Assembly: GCF_009745985.1 (NCBI RefSeq)
Contig: NZ_WFIX01000181.1
Coordinates: 1-50,581 of the forward strand
Reading direction: 5' to 3'
Origin: Microbacterium karelineae
GTDB lineage: Bacteria > Actinomycetota > Actinomycetes > Actinomycetales > Microbacteriaceae
DNA: 50,581 nucleotides
Under the pieces are notes generated by a model. That model searched no databases and was not told the DNA's origin. It was given only the letters and a program-made list of their open reading frames with translations. The position numbers were made by a program, and so were the translations under genes. Of the stretch, positions 31,567-39,460 are shown one piece after another. Positions within the stretch are counted from its first letter, which is position 1, and the number at the start of each line of letters is the position of its first letter.

Positions 31567-32452
31567 CGCTCGCGTCCCCGAGCAGGTCGAGGATCCAGCC
31601 CGAGGAGCGGACGCTCGCGCCGACCTCCTCGAGGCGGCCCTGCAGCGCGCGGTCGCTCGTGACGGCGATCGGCGCGACCCCCGATCGCACCATGGCGTCG
31701 GCGCGCGCGACGAGCTCGTCGTCGCCGGATCCGGCCGCGCGGACGATGTGGACGGATCCGTCGGCGACCGCCCGCGCCTGCCCCTCGACGACCATTGTGA
31801 CGGCGGGGAACCATCGGTCCATGGGGCGCCCGATCGCGCCTGCCGTGAGGCCTTCCACAGCCAGCCCCGCGAGGCGGTCGCGCAGGCGCGTGGCGGCGCC
31901 GACGCGATCCTTCCACCAGCCGTCGGGCACGGATCCGACGACATTCGCCGCGTCGATCAGGAGCGCGGGGCGGTCGGGGAGCGAGGCGCGGATCCCCGGC
32001 CACGCGGCCCCGAACCCGGGGTGCAGCTCGAACGAATCGACCTCGCCGACGGGGACCCACGCGAGCTCGAGCGACTCGGGATCGCTGATGACGGGCTCGA
32101 ACGGATCCGCGACGTCGGCGACGAGGGTCGTGTAGTGCCAGACGCCGGCGTCGAAGACGTGGGTGAAGCGCGGGGCGACGGATCCGTCCGGCACGCCGGC
32201 CTCCTCCTGCGCCTCGCGGAGGGCCCCGGCGATCGCCGTCTCGTCGTCATGGAGGGCGCCGCCCGGGAGCCCCCACGTGCCGCCGAAGTGGCTCCAGCCG
32301 ACGCGGTGCTGCAGCAGCACCCCGCGGGTCGCGTCGAGCGCGAGGAGCCCGGCGGCGCCGAATCGGCCCCAGTACTTCGCGCCGTTCGGCGCCTCGACCC
32401 ACGCGTCCCCCGGGTTGCGCGGTCCGCGCTGCGGGGGAGGAGTGCTCGTCAC
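31544..32452 (-). CDS. NUDIX hydrolase fused to a NYN/PIN-like nuclease domain
   Basis: 302 residues. A canonical NUDIX box GALHDDETAIAGALREAQEEAGV fragment spans residues 65-87. It is followed by a second domain (about 162-302) beginning RPALLIDAANVVGS and containing VTSDRALQGRL, which looks like a YacP/NYN PIN-like nuclease with acidic metal ligands (D167, and the Asp of TSDRAL). A nucleotide-cleaning hydrolase joined to an RNase-like domain suggests RNA or tRNA turnover, but this is inference. GTG 32452 is preceded by the -10-like TAGGTT 7 nt upstream. The C-terminus ends within a 58-bp repeat. Confidence 0.78.
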   Translation of the reverse strand: MTSTPPPQRGPRNPGDAWVEAPNGAKYWGRFGAAGLLALDATRGVLLQHRVGWSHFGGTWGLPGGALHDDETAIAGALREAQEEAGVPDGSVAPRFTHVFDAGVWHYTTLVADVADPFEPVISDPESLELAWVPVGEVDSFELHPGFGAAWPGIRASLPDRPALLIDAANVVGSVPDGWWKDRVGAATRLRDRLAGLAVEGLTAGAIGRPMDRWFPAVTMVVEGQARAVADGSVHIVRAAGSGDDELVARADAMVRSGVAPIAVTSDRALQGRLEEVGASVRSSGWILDLLGDASAETRRNH

Positions 32453-32493
32453 GCCTCCCAACCTATTGCACCCGCGGGGCGGTCCGACGCTTG

Positions 32494-32513
32494 TACAATT
32501 ACCCATATGGGTA
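32494..32513 (+). promoter_or_regulatory. Promoter and palindromic operator of the arsR-type operon
   Basis: The -10 hexamer TACAAT (32494-32499) is directly followed by a perfect 14-bp palindrome tacccatatgggta (32500-32513), which covers the predicted transcription start. A dimeric ArsR-type repressor encoded 14 nt further on is the obvious candidate to bind it and control its own operon. Confidence 0.65.
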
Positions 32514-32526
32514 TATGTTCGCAGGC

Positions 32527-32874
32527 ATGGCACGAGCTGCGACGACATCCGACGTCTACAACGCGATCGCCGAGCCTCGGCGGCGCGAGATCCTCACGCT
32601 CCTGCGTGCGGGTGAACGCCCGGTCGCGGAGCTCTCGGAGGCGTTGGGGATGCCGCAGCCCGGCGCCTCCAAGCATCTGCGGGTCCTGAGGGAGGTCGGG
32701 CTCGTGCACGACCGCAGAGAGGGCAAGCAGCGCGTCTATCGCCTCGACGCCCACGGGCTGCGCGCGATCCACGAGTGGGTCGGCGGTTTCGAGCAGTTCT
32801 GGGACGAGAGCTTCGACCGGCTGGAGACATACGCGCGGCGACTCGCGCGGGAGAACGAGGAGGAGACGCGATGA
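32527..32874 (+). CDS. ArsR-family transcriptional regulator
   Basis: 115 residues of a winged-helix regulator: VYNAIAEPRRREILTLLRAGERPVAELSE followed by the recognition helix region MPQPGASKHLRVLREVGLV and the wing HDRREGKQRVYRL. No metal-binding cysteines are visible, so it belongs to the non-metal subgroup (SdpR/YdfF-like) that is usually paired with SRPBCC proteins. Exactly such a gene follows, overlapping by 4 nt. ATG 32527 is preferred to the ATG at 32491, which lies in the promoter. Confidence 0.88.
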   Translation: MARAATTSDVYNAIAEPRRREILTLLRAGERPVAELSEALGMPQPGASKHLRVLREVGLVHDRREGKQRVYRLDAHGLRAIHEWVGGFEQFWDESFDRLETYARRLARENEEETR

Positions 32875-33377
32875 CGTCGAGGGAACGAGCAGGAGAGACG
32901 CGGAGCGCCGCATCCGAGCGGGAGATCGTGGTGTCGCGGAGGATCGACGCCCCGCGCGAGGCGGTGTTCCAGGCGTTCACGGAGGTGCGGCACCTGTCGC
33001 AGTGGTGGGGACCGGACGGGTTCTCCACGACGACGCGGTCGTTCGAGTTCCGCGTCGACGGGGTGTGGGAGTTCTCGATGCGCGGCCCGGACGGGACGGT
33101 CTACCCGGAGTGGATCATGTGGACCGAGCTGACGCCGCCGGAGCGGATCGTCCTGACGCACGGCGAGCACCGCGACGACCCCGACGCCTTCGAGTCGATC
33201 CTGACCTTCGAACCCGACGGGGACGCGACGCGCCTCGAGATGCGCACGGTCTTCCGGACGACGGCGCAGCGGGACGAGGCCGCCGAGAAGTTCGGCGCGA
33301 TCGAGGGCGGCAGGCAGACCCTCGGCAGCCTCGCCGCGTATGTGGACGGCTTCGTGCGACAGGAGGCGGGGGCCTGA
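32871..33377 (+). CDS. SRPBCC/AHSA1-domain protein
   Basis: 168 residues. IVVSRRIDAPREAVFQAFTEVRHLSQWWGPDGF is split here as the strand-helix start of an activator-of-Hsp90-like SRPBCC fold, and DGTVYPEWIMWTELTPPERI is a typical family segment. It binds small hydrophobic ligands in relatives. It is translated with the ArsR gene (ATGA overlap) and shares one base with the next gene (TGATG). Confidence 0.85.
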   Translation: MTSRERAGETRSAASEREIVVSRRIDAPREAVFQAFTEVRHLSQWWGPDGFSTTTRSFEFRVDGVWEFSMRGPDGTVYPEWIMWTELTPPERIVLTHGEHRDDPDAFESILTFEPDGDATRLEMRTVFRTTAQRDEAAEKFGAIEGGRQTLGSLAAYVDGFVRQEAGA

Positions 33378-33997
33378 TGGCCGGCACGGTGTTCTTCCAT
33401 GTGTCGATGTCGCTCGACGGGTACATCGCGCCGGAGTCGCCCGATGAGCTGATGGGGCGGAAGTGGATGGCGCTGCAGGCGTGGCTGTTCCCGCTGCGGT
33501 TCATGAGGGAGAACCTGGGGCTCGGCGGGGGCGGCGAGGAGGGGCCGGACGACGACCTCGCCCGGGCGACGTTCGAGCGGACGGGCGCCAGCGTGATGGG
33601 CAAGCGGATGTTCGACGCGGGCGAGCACGCGTGGCCGGAGGATGCGCCGTTCCACACGCCCGTCTACGTCGTCACCCACGAGGAGCGCGAGCCGTGGGAG
33701 CGGCTCGGCGGGACCACGTTCCATTTCGTGCGGGACGGCGTCGAGGCCGCGGTCGACCTGGCTCGTGACGCGGCCGGAGACAGGGACGTCCGCGTCTCGG
33801 GCGGCGGCGAGACGATCGTGCAGTGCGTGAACGCCGGTCTGGTCGACGAGTTCACGGTGTCGCTCTCGCCGGTGCTGTTCGGATCCGGTGTCCGCCTGTT
33901 CGAGGGCGTGGACGCGGAGCGCGTGACGCTCGAGCAGACCTCCGTCGAGCGCTCGCCGCGGGCGACTCACCTGAGCTACCGCGTGCGGCGGGCGTGA
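33377..33997 (+). CDS. Dihydrofolate reductase-like (RibD C-terminal) protein
   Basis: 206 residues. FFHVSMSLDGYIA at the start, TGASVMGKRMFDAGE in the middle and VRVSGGGETIVQCVNAGLVDEFTVSLSPVLFGSG near the end (shown here as landmarks) fit the RibD_C/DHFR-like reductase family. It probably uses NADPH on an unknown substrate. It is the last gene of the ArsR-SRPBCC-reductase operon, a common actinobacterial trio. Confidence 0.85.
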   Translation: MAGTVFFHVSMSLDGYIAPESPDELMGRKWMALQAWLFPLRFMRENLGLGGGGEEGPDDDLARATFERTGASVMGKRMFDAGEHAWPEDAPFHTPVYVVTHEEREPWERLGGTTFHFVRDGVEAAVDLARDAAGDRDVRVSGGGETIVQCVNAGLVDEFTVSLSPVLFGSGVRLFEGVDAERVTLEQTSVERSPRATHLSYRVRRA

Positions 33998-34025
33998 GCT
34001 CGGGCGGGATCGCGCGGCGCGTCGC

Positions 34026-34412
34026 TCAGCGCTCCTGCGGATCCCGCCCCTGCAGTCGGTCGATCGCGCGGCGCTCGCGCTTCGTGGGGCGGCCGGATCC
34101 GCGATCGCGGGTGACGATCGGGGCGAAGAACTCGCGGGGCGGCGGTGGGGGCGTGCGGTCCTCGAACGCCTCCGCCGCGAGGGGCGCGCCGACGCGCTTG
34201 AGCAGCAGCTTCCGCACTCCGAGGATCCGATCGAAGCCCTGGATGCGCGCCCGGACCTCGTCGCCGATCTTGACAGAGTACGACGCCTTGACGGGATCCC
34301 CGTTGACCCGCACGTGCCCGCCGCGGATCGCGGTGGTCGCGGCCGATCGGGTCTTGTAGACGCGCACGGCCCACAGCCACACGTCGACGCGCACGGATGC
34401 CGGTTCGGTCAT
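34026..34412 (-). CDS. S4-domain RNA-binding protein, Hsp15-like
   Basis: 128 residues. The S4 domain RVDVWLWAVRVYKTRSAATT through GGHVRVNGDPVKASYSVKIGD is that of Hsp15/HslR, which binds stalled 50S subunits carrying nascent chains and helps recycle them. A basic C-terminal tail (RPTKRERRAIDRL) follows. ATG 34412 is used; the longer in-frame version would run back through the upstream gene. It is transcribed convergently with the reductase operon. Confidence 0.88.
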   Translation of the reverse strand: MTEPASVRVDVWLWAVRVYKTRSAATTAIRGGHVRVNGDPVKASYSVKIGDEVRARIQGFDRILGVRKLLLKRVGAPLAAEAFEDRTPPPPPREFFAPIVTRDRGSGRPTKRERRAIDRLQGRDPQER

Positions 34413-34426
34413 CCGTCCATTCTTCC

Positions 34427-35005
34427 TCAGAGCGCGAGCTGCACGACCTGCTTCGTCGATCCGAGGGGCGCGACGGCCTCGAAACCGGCGCGGGTGAAGG
34501 TCGAGAGGCTGCCGACGAAGAGGTCGTTCGAGGAGACCTTGCGCGTGGCGGGATCGCGGGGATAGGCCTCGATCACGCGGGCGCCGTTCTCGCGGGCGTA
34601 GGCGATGGCGGCCTCGAGGAGCGTCGACATGATCCCTTCGCCGCGGTGTGCGCGGGGGATCGAGAAGCAGGTGAGGGCCCACACGGATCCGTCGTCGAGG
34701 GGATGCGCGCTGGCCTCGGGGAGGCCGCGCGTGTGGGCGAGGCGCTTCTGGACGGGGCGGGGGCCGATGCGCACCCATCCGGCGGGCTCGTCGTCGACGT
34801 GCAGGATGAGGCCGGGCGCGGGGATCGTGCCGATCTCGTGGCGGAAGGCCTCGCGGAGCTCGTCGGGCGGCGTGCGTGAGAAGTCGGCGTTTCGCATCAT
34901 GGGCCACATGCACTGGCAGGAGGGGCCGTCGCCGCCTCCCTCGAAGACCTGCTGCACGTCGTCCCAGTGGTCCGGGGTGATCGGGGTCGTGGTGATCGTC
35001 GGCAT
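34427..35005 (-). CDS. GNAT family N-acetyltransferase
   Basis: 192 residues. GSVWALTCFSIPRAHRGEGI followed by STLLEAAIAYARENGARVIEAYP is the acetyl-CoA-binding A motif and following helix of GNAT enzymes. The substrate is unknown; an early CQCMWP motif is typical of a widespread actinobacterial subgroup. The ATG at 35005 has TACGCT exactly 6 nt upstream, implying a leaderless mRNA. It is 14 nt upstream of the S4 gene on the same strand. Confidence 0.87.
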   Translation of the reverse strand: MPTITTTPITPDHWDDVQQVFEGGGDGPSCQCMWPMMRNADFSRTPPDELREAFRHEIGTIPAPGLILHVDDEPAGWVRIGPRPVQKRLAHTRGLPEASAHPLDDGSVWALTCFSIPRAHRGEGIMSTLLEAAIAYARENGARVIEAYPRDPATRKVSSNDLFVGSLSTFTRAGFEAVAPLGSTKQVVQLAL

Positions 35006-35011
35006 GCGCCC

Positions 35012-35017
35012 AGCGTA
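35012..35017 (-). promoter_or_regulatory. -10-like element for the leaderless GNAT gene
   Basis: On the minus strand TACGCT spans 35017 to 35012, then gggcgc, then ATG at 35005. The hexamer is identical to those before 37330 and 49150. Confidence 0.5.
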
Positions 35018-35053
35018 GGAAGCGCGGCCCTCGCGCACCAGGGCAATCGCTGG

Positions 35054-35059
35054 CACGAT
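35054..35059 (+). promoter_or_regulatory. -10-like element for the nitroreductase gene
   Basis: CACGAT lies exactly 6 nt before ATG 35066. Divergent from the GNAT promoter 36 bp away. Confidence 0.4.
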
Positions 35060-35065
35060 GGGGGC

Positions 35066-35479
35066 ATGGCCGACTGGAACCAGCAGATCATCGACGAGTT
35101 CCGTGCGAACGACGGCACGGTCGAGACCATGGGGTTCGGCAGGAGCCTCGTCCTGCTGCACCACATCGGTGCGCGGTCCGGGCAGGATCGCGTCGCGCCC
35201 GTCGCGTCGCTGAAGGAGGGCGACGACGTGTGGCTCATCGCGGCATCGAAGGGCGGCGCCCCGGAGCATCCGGCGTGGTTCCACAACCTCGTCGCGCACC
35301 CGGAGGCGACGATCGAGGATCCCGATGAGGGCGCGGTGGGCGTGCGGGCGGAGGTGCTCGAGGGAGAGGGACGCGACCGCGCGTGGCGCCGATTCGAAGG
35401 GTGGAGCGAGGGCTTCGCGAGCTACCAGCGGAAGACGGATCGCGTCATCCCGGTGGTGGCGTTGCGCCGCGTGGGCTGA
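35066..35479 (+). CDS. Deazaflavin (F420)-dependent nitroreductase family protein
   Basis: 137 residues of the split-barrel Ddn/FDOR family: LVLLHHIGARSGQDRVAPVA near the start, then WLIAASKGGAPEHPAWFHNLVAHPEA. Relatives use reduced F420 to reduce quinones, nitro-compounds or other electrophiles; some bind FMN or haem instead. The ATG has no ribosome site and is 6 nt after a -10-like hexamer. It is the last chromosomal gene before the tRNA-Pro integration site. Confidence 0.87.
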   Translation: MADWNQQIIDEFRANDGTVETMGFGRSLVLLHHIGARSGQDRVAPVASLKEGDDVWLIAASKGGAPEHPAWFHNLVAHPEATIEDPDEGAVGVRAEVLEGEGRDRAWRRFEGWSEGFASYQRKTDRVIPVVALRRVG

Positions 35480-35566
35480 CGCGCCCGGCGGCGCGCGCGA
35501 TTCGCACCGCCGTCAGGGGTCGGGTAGACTTCTTGAGTTGCCCGCGTGGCGACGCCAACTGAACAA

Positions 35567-35641
<75 letters not shown>

Positions 35642-35648
35642 CGAAGAG

Positions 35649-35673
35649 AAAATACCTGATCAAAAGGTATTTT
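35649..35673 (+). terminator. Terminator after tRNA-Pro (island-derived)
   Basis: A 9-bp AT-rich stem (aaaatacct, 35649-35657, with aggtatttt, 35665-35673) and a following T run form a classic intrinsic terminator 9 nt after the tRNA. The T run and A run make it usable from both strands. It lies inside the island, so it replaces the terminator displaced to 45464-45498. Confidence 0.75.
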
Positions 35674-35728
35674 TAAGAGGTCGTGAGATCGGTGTCCGTG
35701 CCGGTCTTGTACCCAAAACTGTACCCGT

Positions 35729-35762
35729 TGAACCCCTTGACTCGACATGGTCAAGGGGTTCA
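35729..35762 (-). terminator. Hairpin after the integrase gene
   Basis: A perfect 13-bp stem (tgaaccccttgac at 35729-35741 and its complement at 35750-35762) with an 8-nt loop lies 7 nt beyond the integrase stop. It probably terminates integrase transcription before it runs antisense into the tRNA. Its arm gtcaagggg also resembles the tRNA anticodon-arm sequence, so an integrase-binding role is possible. Confidence 0.6.
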
Positions 35763-35769
35763 GGCGTCT

Positions 35770-36915
35770 CTAGTTGCTCATCGCGGCCTCCCGAAGGTGC
35801 TCGTTCACTCGTGCTGCAGCGTTCTGCAACGCTGTGTTGTCAGTGTGAAGGTACGCACGCGTCGTCTCGACCGATGCATGTCCGAGGATGTCGCTCACAA
35901 CGTGGATCGGGATGCCGATGTTTGCGAACCAGGTTGCACCCGCATGGCGGAGGCCGTGACGGCGCAGCCCTGGCAACCCCAGTGACGCAACCAGCTCGTC
36001 CCAGCCGGTTGCGTCACGCAATGCTGCCGTGGTGATGACACCGCCACGCGGCCCGCGCAATAGTGGCAGGTTGCGCGACCGTCGCGTTGTGAGCCTGCGC
36101 AGCACGGGCTCGAGCGGTTCGATGATCGGTACGCGGCGGGCGCGACGACGTTTCGGGGGTTTGATGCTCAGGCCCCCGGCGCCGGGGAAACACTGCCGTT
36201 CGATCGAGACCATCTTGTTCTCCCAATCGACATCGCCGACGATGAGCCCGCCCACTTCCGAACTGCGCGCGGCGAGAAACGCGCTGAGCATGACGTGGTC
36301 GCCATAGCTTGGGTGGATCTCAGCGCAGGCCGTAGCGACCCGCGTGACATCATCGAGCGCAGGAATCGGCTTTGATTGCAGAAGCTCAGTGTTCGGGCGA
36401 TAGCGCCTGTCGGCGCGGTCGCGCACAGGATTGCGAGCGATGAGTTCATCGCGCACCGCTTCGTCGAGTACCCGCATCAGTGCGGCGATCGTGTTCTTCA
36501 GCGTGGAGCGGGAGTGCGTCGCCTCCCAGCTGTCGATCGCTCGGTCGACAAGGCCCGTCGTGATGTCACGAAGGCGGGTGTGGCCGAGCGTGGGGAGAAC
36601 CCTGAGCCGGAGTCCGGCACGGTATCCGGCTGCCGTCGATGTCGGATCGACGCCGCGAAGGAACCGGTCGCCGATCGAACACGCATAGTCGCTCAGGGTG
36701 ATGAACGGATCAATGTCTCGGTTCGAGCTTGTGCGCATGAGCTCGAAGAACTCCTGGGCGGCGACGTCATCATCTACCGTGACAGAGCGACTTCTGCGCT
36801 GTCGCGAGGACGGATCGGTCCAACGGACCCGAGCGCGGATCCGGGAACCGCGGCGGAGGGTGTCGAGGTGGAGGGGCACTCGGTGCGGTGGCAAAGCAGG
36901 ATGATGAACAGTCAT
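35770..36915 (-). CDS. Island tyrosine integrase
   Basis: 381 residues. An N-terminal arm/core-binding region (about 15-170) precedes a catalytic domain with R217, K near 255, H320, R323, H346 and Y355. This is the complete set for a lambda-type integrase. It lies right beside attL and points toward it. ATG 36915 is chosen; a longer frame to 37032 adds 39 residues of unconvincing sequence that overlaps an integrase remnant on the other strand. It should catalyse integration and excision at the tRNA-Pro site. No excisionase gene is evident. Confidence 0.92.
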   Translation of the reverse strand: MTVHHPALPPHRVPLHLDTLRRGSRIRARVRWTDPSSRQRRSRSVTVDDDVAAQEFFELMRTSSNRDIDPFITLSDYACSIGDRFLRGVDPTSTAAGYRAGLRLRVLPTLGHTRLRDITTGLVDRAIDSWEATHSRSTLKNTIAALMRVLDEAVRDELIARNPVRDRADRRYRPNTELLQSKPIPALDDVTRVATACAEIHPSYGDHVMLSAFLAARSSEVGGLIVGDVDWENKMVSIERQCFPGAGGLSIKPPKRRRARRVPIIEPLEPVLRRLTTRRSRNLPLLRGPRGGVITTAALRDATGWDELVASLGLPGLRRHGLRHAGATWFANIGIPIHVVSDILGHASVETTRAYLHTDNTALQNAAARVNEHLREAAMSN

Positions 36916-37017
36916 CCGATTGAGGATCTCCCCACATCCCTGCGAACTCAATGCTCCCGCGGAGACGCGATCGGATAGGCGTATCGCACGCTCACCCGAT
37001 CGCCCTGATGACTGGGG

Positions 37018-37107
37018 GTCACCCGCGAGCACTACATCCGCCGCATCGAGACCGTGAACCCCGCCACCGCCGGCTTCCTCGAGCAGGCGTTCGGGAGAGC
37101 GGGCTGA
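37018..37107 (+). pseudogene. C-terminal remnant of a second tyrosine integrase
   Basis: 29 codons read VTREHYIRRIETVNP then ATAGFLEQAFGRAG and stop. This is the usual C-terminus of actinobacterial phage or island integrases, including the nucleophile Tyr in 'HYI'. A stop lies three codons upstream of the segment, so it cannot be expressed as a protein. It points to an older insertion or recombination event at this site. Confidence 0.55.
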
Positions 37108-37317
37108 TCGGCCAGCAGTCGGTGCGGCTGCCTACAGTAGCGAGAAGCTATCTGCCATCGCGAATGAACTGATCTACCGCCTGCGTGACTTCTCAACCTC
37201 CGAGCGACGCATATCAGCCGGCACTGACACCCGCGAGAGGAGGACGTCAGAGGCGAGCAGATCTCGCCACTTCTCGAGGTGGGCGGCGCGGCCACCTCCG
37301 TTGTCGGAGGCCGTCGG

Positions 37318-37323
37318 TACGCT
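37318..37323 (+). promoter_or_regulatory. -10-like element of the Qat operon
   Basis: TACGCT lies exactly 6 nt before ATG 37330, as at two chromosomal genes in this window. The operon would be transcribed without a leader from here. Confidence 0.5.
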
Positions 37324-37329
37324 CTAAGC

Positions 37330-37575
37330 ATGAGCCTGATTGACCGCGCCGAAGCGCGACGCAAGTCCGCGCTCGCGGCAGTTGGCCCATCGGATCAGGC
37401 TGGCTCGAGCGCCGGCCTCGTCGACGTCTCCTGCTTCCCTGATCGGGCTGTTATGCGGATGTTCCTGGCCGACCTGGCCTGGGAACCCGAGGCATGGCGC
37501 GCCTCTAATCCGGCTCACATGATCCATCTCAATGGGGACAAGTTCCTCTGCCTGCGCGCCGGTGAGGCGTCGTGA
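37330..37575 (+). CDS. Unknown 81-residue protein, first gene of the Qat operon
   Basis: Starts MSLIDRAEARRKSALAAVGP and continues with PDRAVMRMFLADLAWEPEAW and MIHLNGDKFLCLRAGEAS. It has no signal peptide or membrane segment and one Cys. It is a small, predicted soluble helical protein that I cannot place in a family. It starts 6 nt after a -10-like TACGCT, and its stop overlaps the qatA GTG (GTGA), so it is translated with the defence genes. It could be a regulator or accessory factor, but nothing in the sequence proves that. Confidence 0.7.
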   Translation: MSLIDRAEARRKSALAAVGPSDQAGSSAGLVDVSCFPDRAVMRMFLADLAWEPEAWRASNPAHMIHLNGDKFLCLRAGEAS

Positions 37576-39458
37576 GAGCCGATACCTATCCGCTCTTCCT
37601 CGATGAGCCGACCGACGTCGACCTGTTGTCATTCGACGCTGTCGCCAGCACGGTCGTGGATGCCTTGCTCGACCCTCGTCTCGATCCCATCGCGCTCGGG
37701 CTCTCGGGCTCCTGGGGGAGCGGTAAGACTTCAGTGCTGCGCATCATCGCAAGACAGCTGAAACCGAAACAGGGCGAGCTGGTGTCCCGTCTCGTCATCG
37801 AGACTGACCCATGGCGATACGACCCTCAGCTCGGAATCAAAGAGTCGCTGATCGGCGAGATCCTCTCCGCCATCGAGGAGGCTCTTCCCGAAGAGGGTGT
37901 CGGAGCGCAGTCGAAGGCTCTCGTCAAGCGCCTCTTGAAGCGGATCGACTGGACCAAAGCAATGAAGCTCGCTGCCCAGTCTGCGGTAACAGTGACCCTG
38001 CCCTCACTCGATAGCGTGCTGAGCCTCGTCAAGCCGAAGGAAGGCGGAGACGAGAACAGCCCAGAGCCGATCACGGACATGGTGCAGTTCCGTGCTGAGT
38101 TCCGCGCTCTCCTTGAGTCGGAGGGTATGGAGACGATCAAGAACGTCGTCGTACTTGTCGACGACCTGGACCGCTGCCTTCCCGAGACCGTCGTCGAGAC
38201 GCTTGAGACCATCAGGCTCTTCCTGTCGGTGCCGAAGATGTCTTTTGTCATCGCCGCTGACGAAGAGCGCGTTGCAGATGCGATCGCCACTCGCTATCCA
38301 GCTGCACTTGAGACAAAGCCCGGCGAAGAGACACCGGCGCAGCTCTATCTACACAAGATCGTTCAGACCTCGGTGCCCGTGCCCGCTCTTTCGGACTTCG
38401 ACACCGAGGCCTATCTCGTCCTCCTTCAGATCCGCGCGCTGGTCGAACCAGCGGAATACGCGCAGATCGTGAGCGATGTCTCCGTCGCGCGGCGTGATGC
38501 AATCGCGCTGGAAACGGTCGCCTCGCTTCAGAAGGACGAGTTCCTCGAGCAGCGCAACAACGCGGCTCGGATCCGCCCGATCGTCCATGAGAAGACAAAG
38601 GGCAACCCCCGACGCATCAAGCGGTTCCTGAACGATCTGTCGGTTCGCTTGAGCATTGCGGCTCGGCGTGGGATCACACTGGATGCGGCCACGATTGCGA
38701 AGCTCATGGTGCTCGAGCAGTACTTCCCTGATGAGTTCAAGGAAGTCACCGGCTGGCTGCGCGAGCAGACGCTCCGCCAGAATCTTGGCGCACTGGAAGC
38801 GCAAGCCGGGACACCTCAGGCTGACGACGAAGCAGAACAACAGTTGGAACAGGCCGGCGCCACCGAGACGGAAGGCACCGACGACACTGAAGCGAACCTG
38901 GAGACCCCTGCGGAAGCTGGAGCGACCAGCGGTGCTCCGAAACCTCGGTTTGGCGACGGGCTGATCCGCTGGGCGCGTCTTTCTCCGCCGCTCGCTAAGA
39001 AGGACATCGCGCCGTATCTCGTCTTCGCGGCAAGCTTTAAGAGCGTCTTCCTGGCTTCCGAAGGACTGCCGGAATCGATCCGGGACATCGCCACGCAGAT
39101 CCTGTCGCGTTCGGTCGGTGAAGCCCGGCGCGTGACCGAAGATATGCTTCGCAACTTGCAGAGCAGCGAAGCAGACAAGCTAATCCACCATATTGGTGGC
39201 GTGATCGCTGATGAGCCGCAGAAGCAGTCGGCCGGCATCGTCGCGATACTTCGGATTGTTCGTGTTCAGCCATCGTCTGTTGCGACGGCCGTCTCGGCGC
39301 TGAAGCGGTTGCGGCCTGCGGATCTCAAGGTAGGCGGTTTCGTCCAGCTTCGCGCAGACGACCCTGAGCCGATTGTCGAGCAGATGACGCAGATGGCGAA
39401 CGCCAGCGGACGTAAGCAACTCATCGAAGCTGTTGCTGCTGCCAAGGAGGGCATCTAG
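37572..39458 (+). CDS. qatA: QatA: KAP-family P-loop NTPase
   Basis: 628 residues. The KAP NTPase domain carries Walker A GSWGSGKT (46-53) and Walker B VVVLVDDLDRC (D197, D198, D200). GNPRRIKRFLNDL is typical of the KAP helical end. No obvious membrane helices are seen in the core, unlike many KAP proteins. An acidic linker (about 415-460) precedes a helical C-terminal region. QatA is the ATPase of the Qat anti-phage system; identity rests on KAP type plus the downstream qatB, qatC and qatD order. The GTG start overlaps the 81-residue ORF. Confidence 0.9.
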   Translation: MRADTYPLFLDEPTDVDLLSFDAVASTVVDALLDPRLDPIALGLSGSWGSGKTSVLRIIARQLKPKQGELVSRLVIETDPWRYDPQLGIKESLIGEILSAIEEALPEEGVGAQSKALVKRLLKRIDWTKAMKLAAQSAVTVTLPSLDSVLSLVKPKEGGDENSPEPITDMVQFRAEFRALLESEGMETIKNVVVLVDDLDRCLPETVVETLETIRLFLSVPKMSFVIAADEERVADAIATRYPAALETKPGEETPAQLYLHKIVQTSVPVPALSDFDTEAYLVLLQIRALVEPAEYAQIVSDVSVARRDAIALETVASLQKDEFLEQRNNAARIRPIVHEKTKGNPRRIKRFLNDLSVRLSIAARRGITLDAATIAKLMVLEQYFPDEFKEVTGWLREQTLRQNLGALEAQAGTPQADDEAEQQLEQAGATETEGTDDTEANLETPAEAGATSGAPKPRFGDGLIRWARLSPPLAKKDIAPYLVFAASFKSVFLASEGLPESIRDIATQILSRSVGEARRVTEDMLRNLQSSEADKLIHHIGGVIADEPQKQSAGIVAILRIVRVQPSSVATAVSALKRLRPADLKVGGFVQLRADDPEPIVEQMTQMANASGRKQLIEAVAAAKEGI

Positions 39459-39460
39459 TC

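Larger units (their letters stand above)
36916..37329. other. Gap between integrase and defence operon
   Basis: About 410 bp without an intact gene. It contains the 3' end of a broken integrase (37018-37107). It then holds an open stretch on the + strand around 37120-37210 that reads EKLSAIANELIYRLRDF but lacks a start, probably another gene fragment. The promoter of the defence operon is at its right end. Confidence 0.6.

Noticed and set aside
36916-37032. N-terminal extension of the island integrase to 37032
   Set aside because: The extra 39 residues look non-conserved, overlap an integrase remnant on the other strand, and ATG 36915 starts a normal-length protein.
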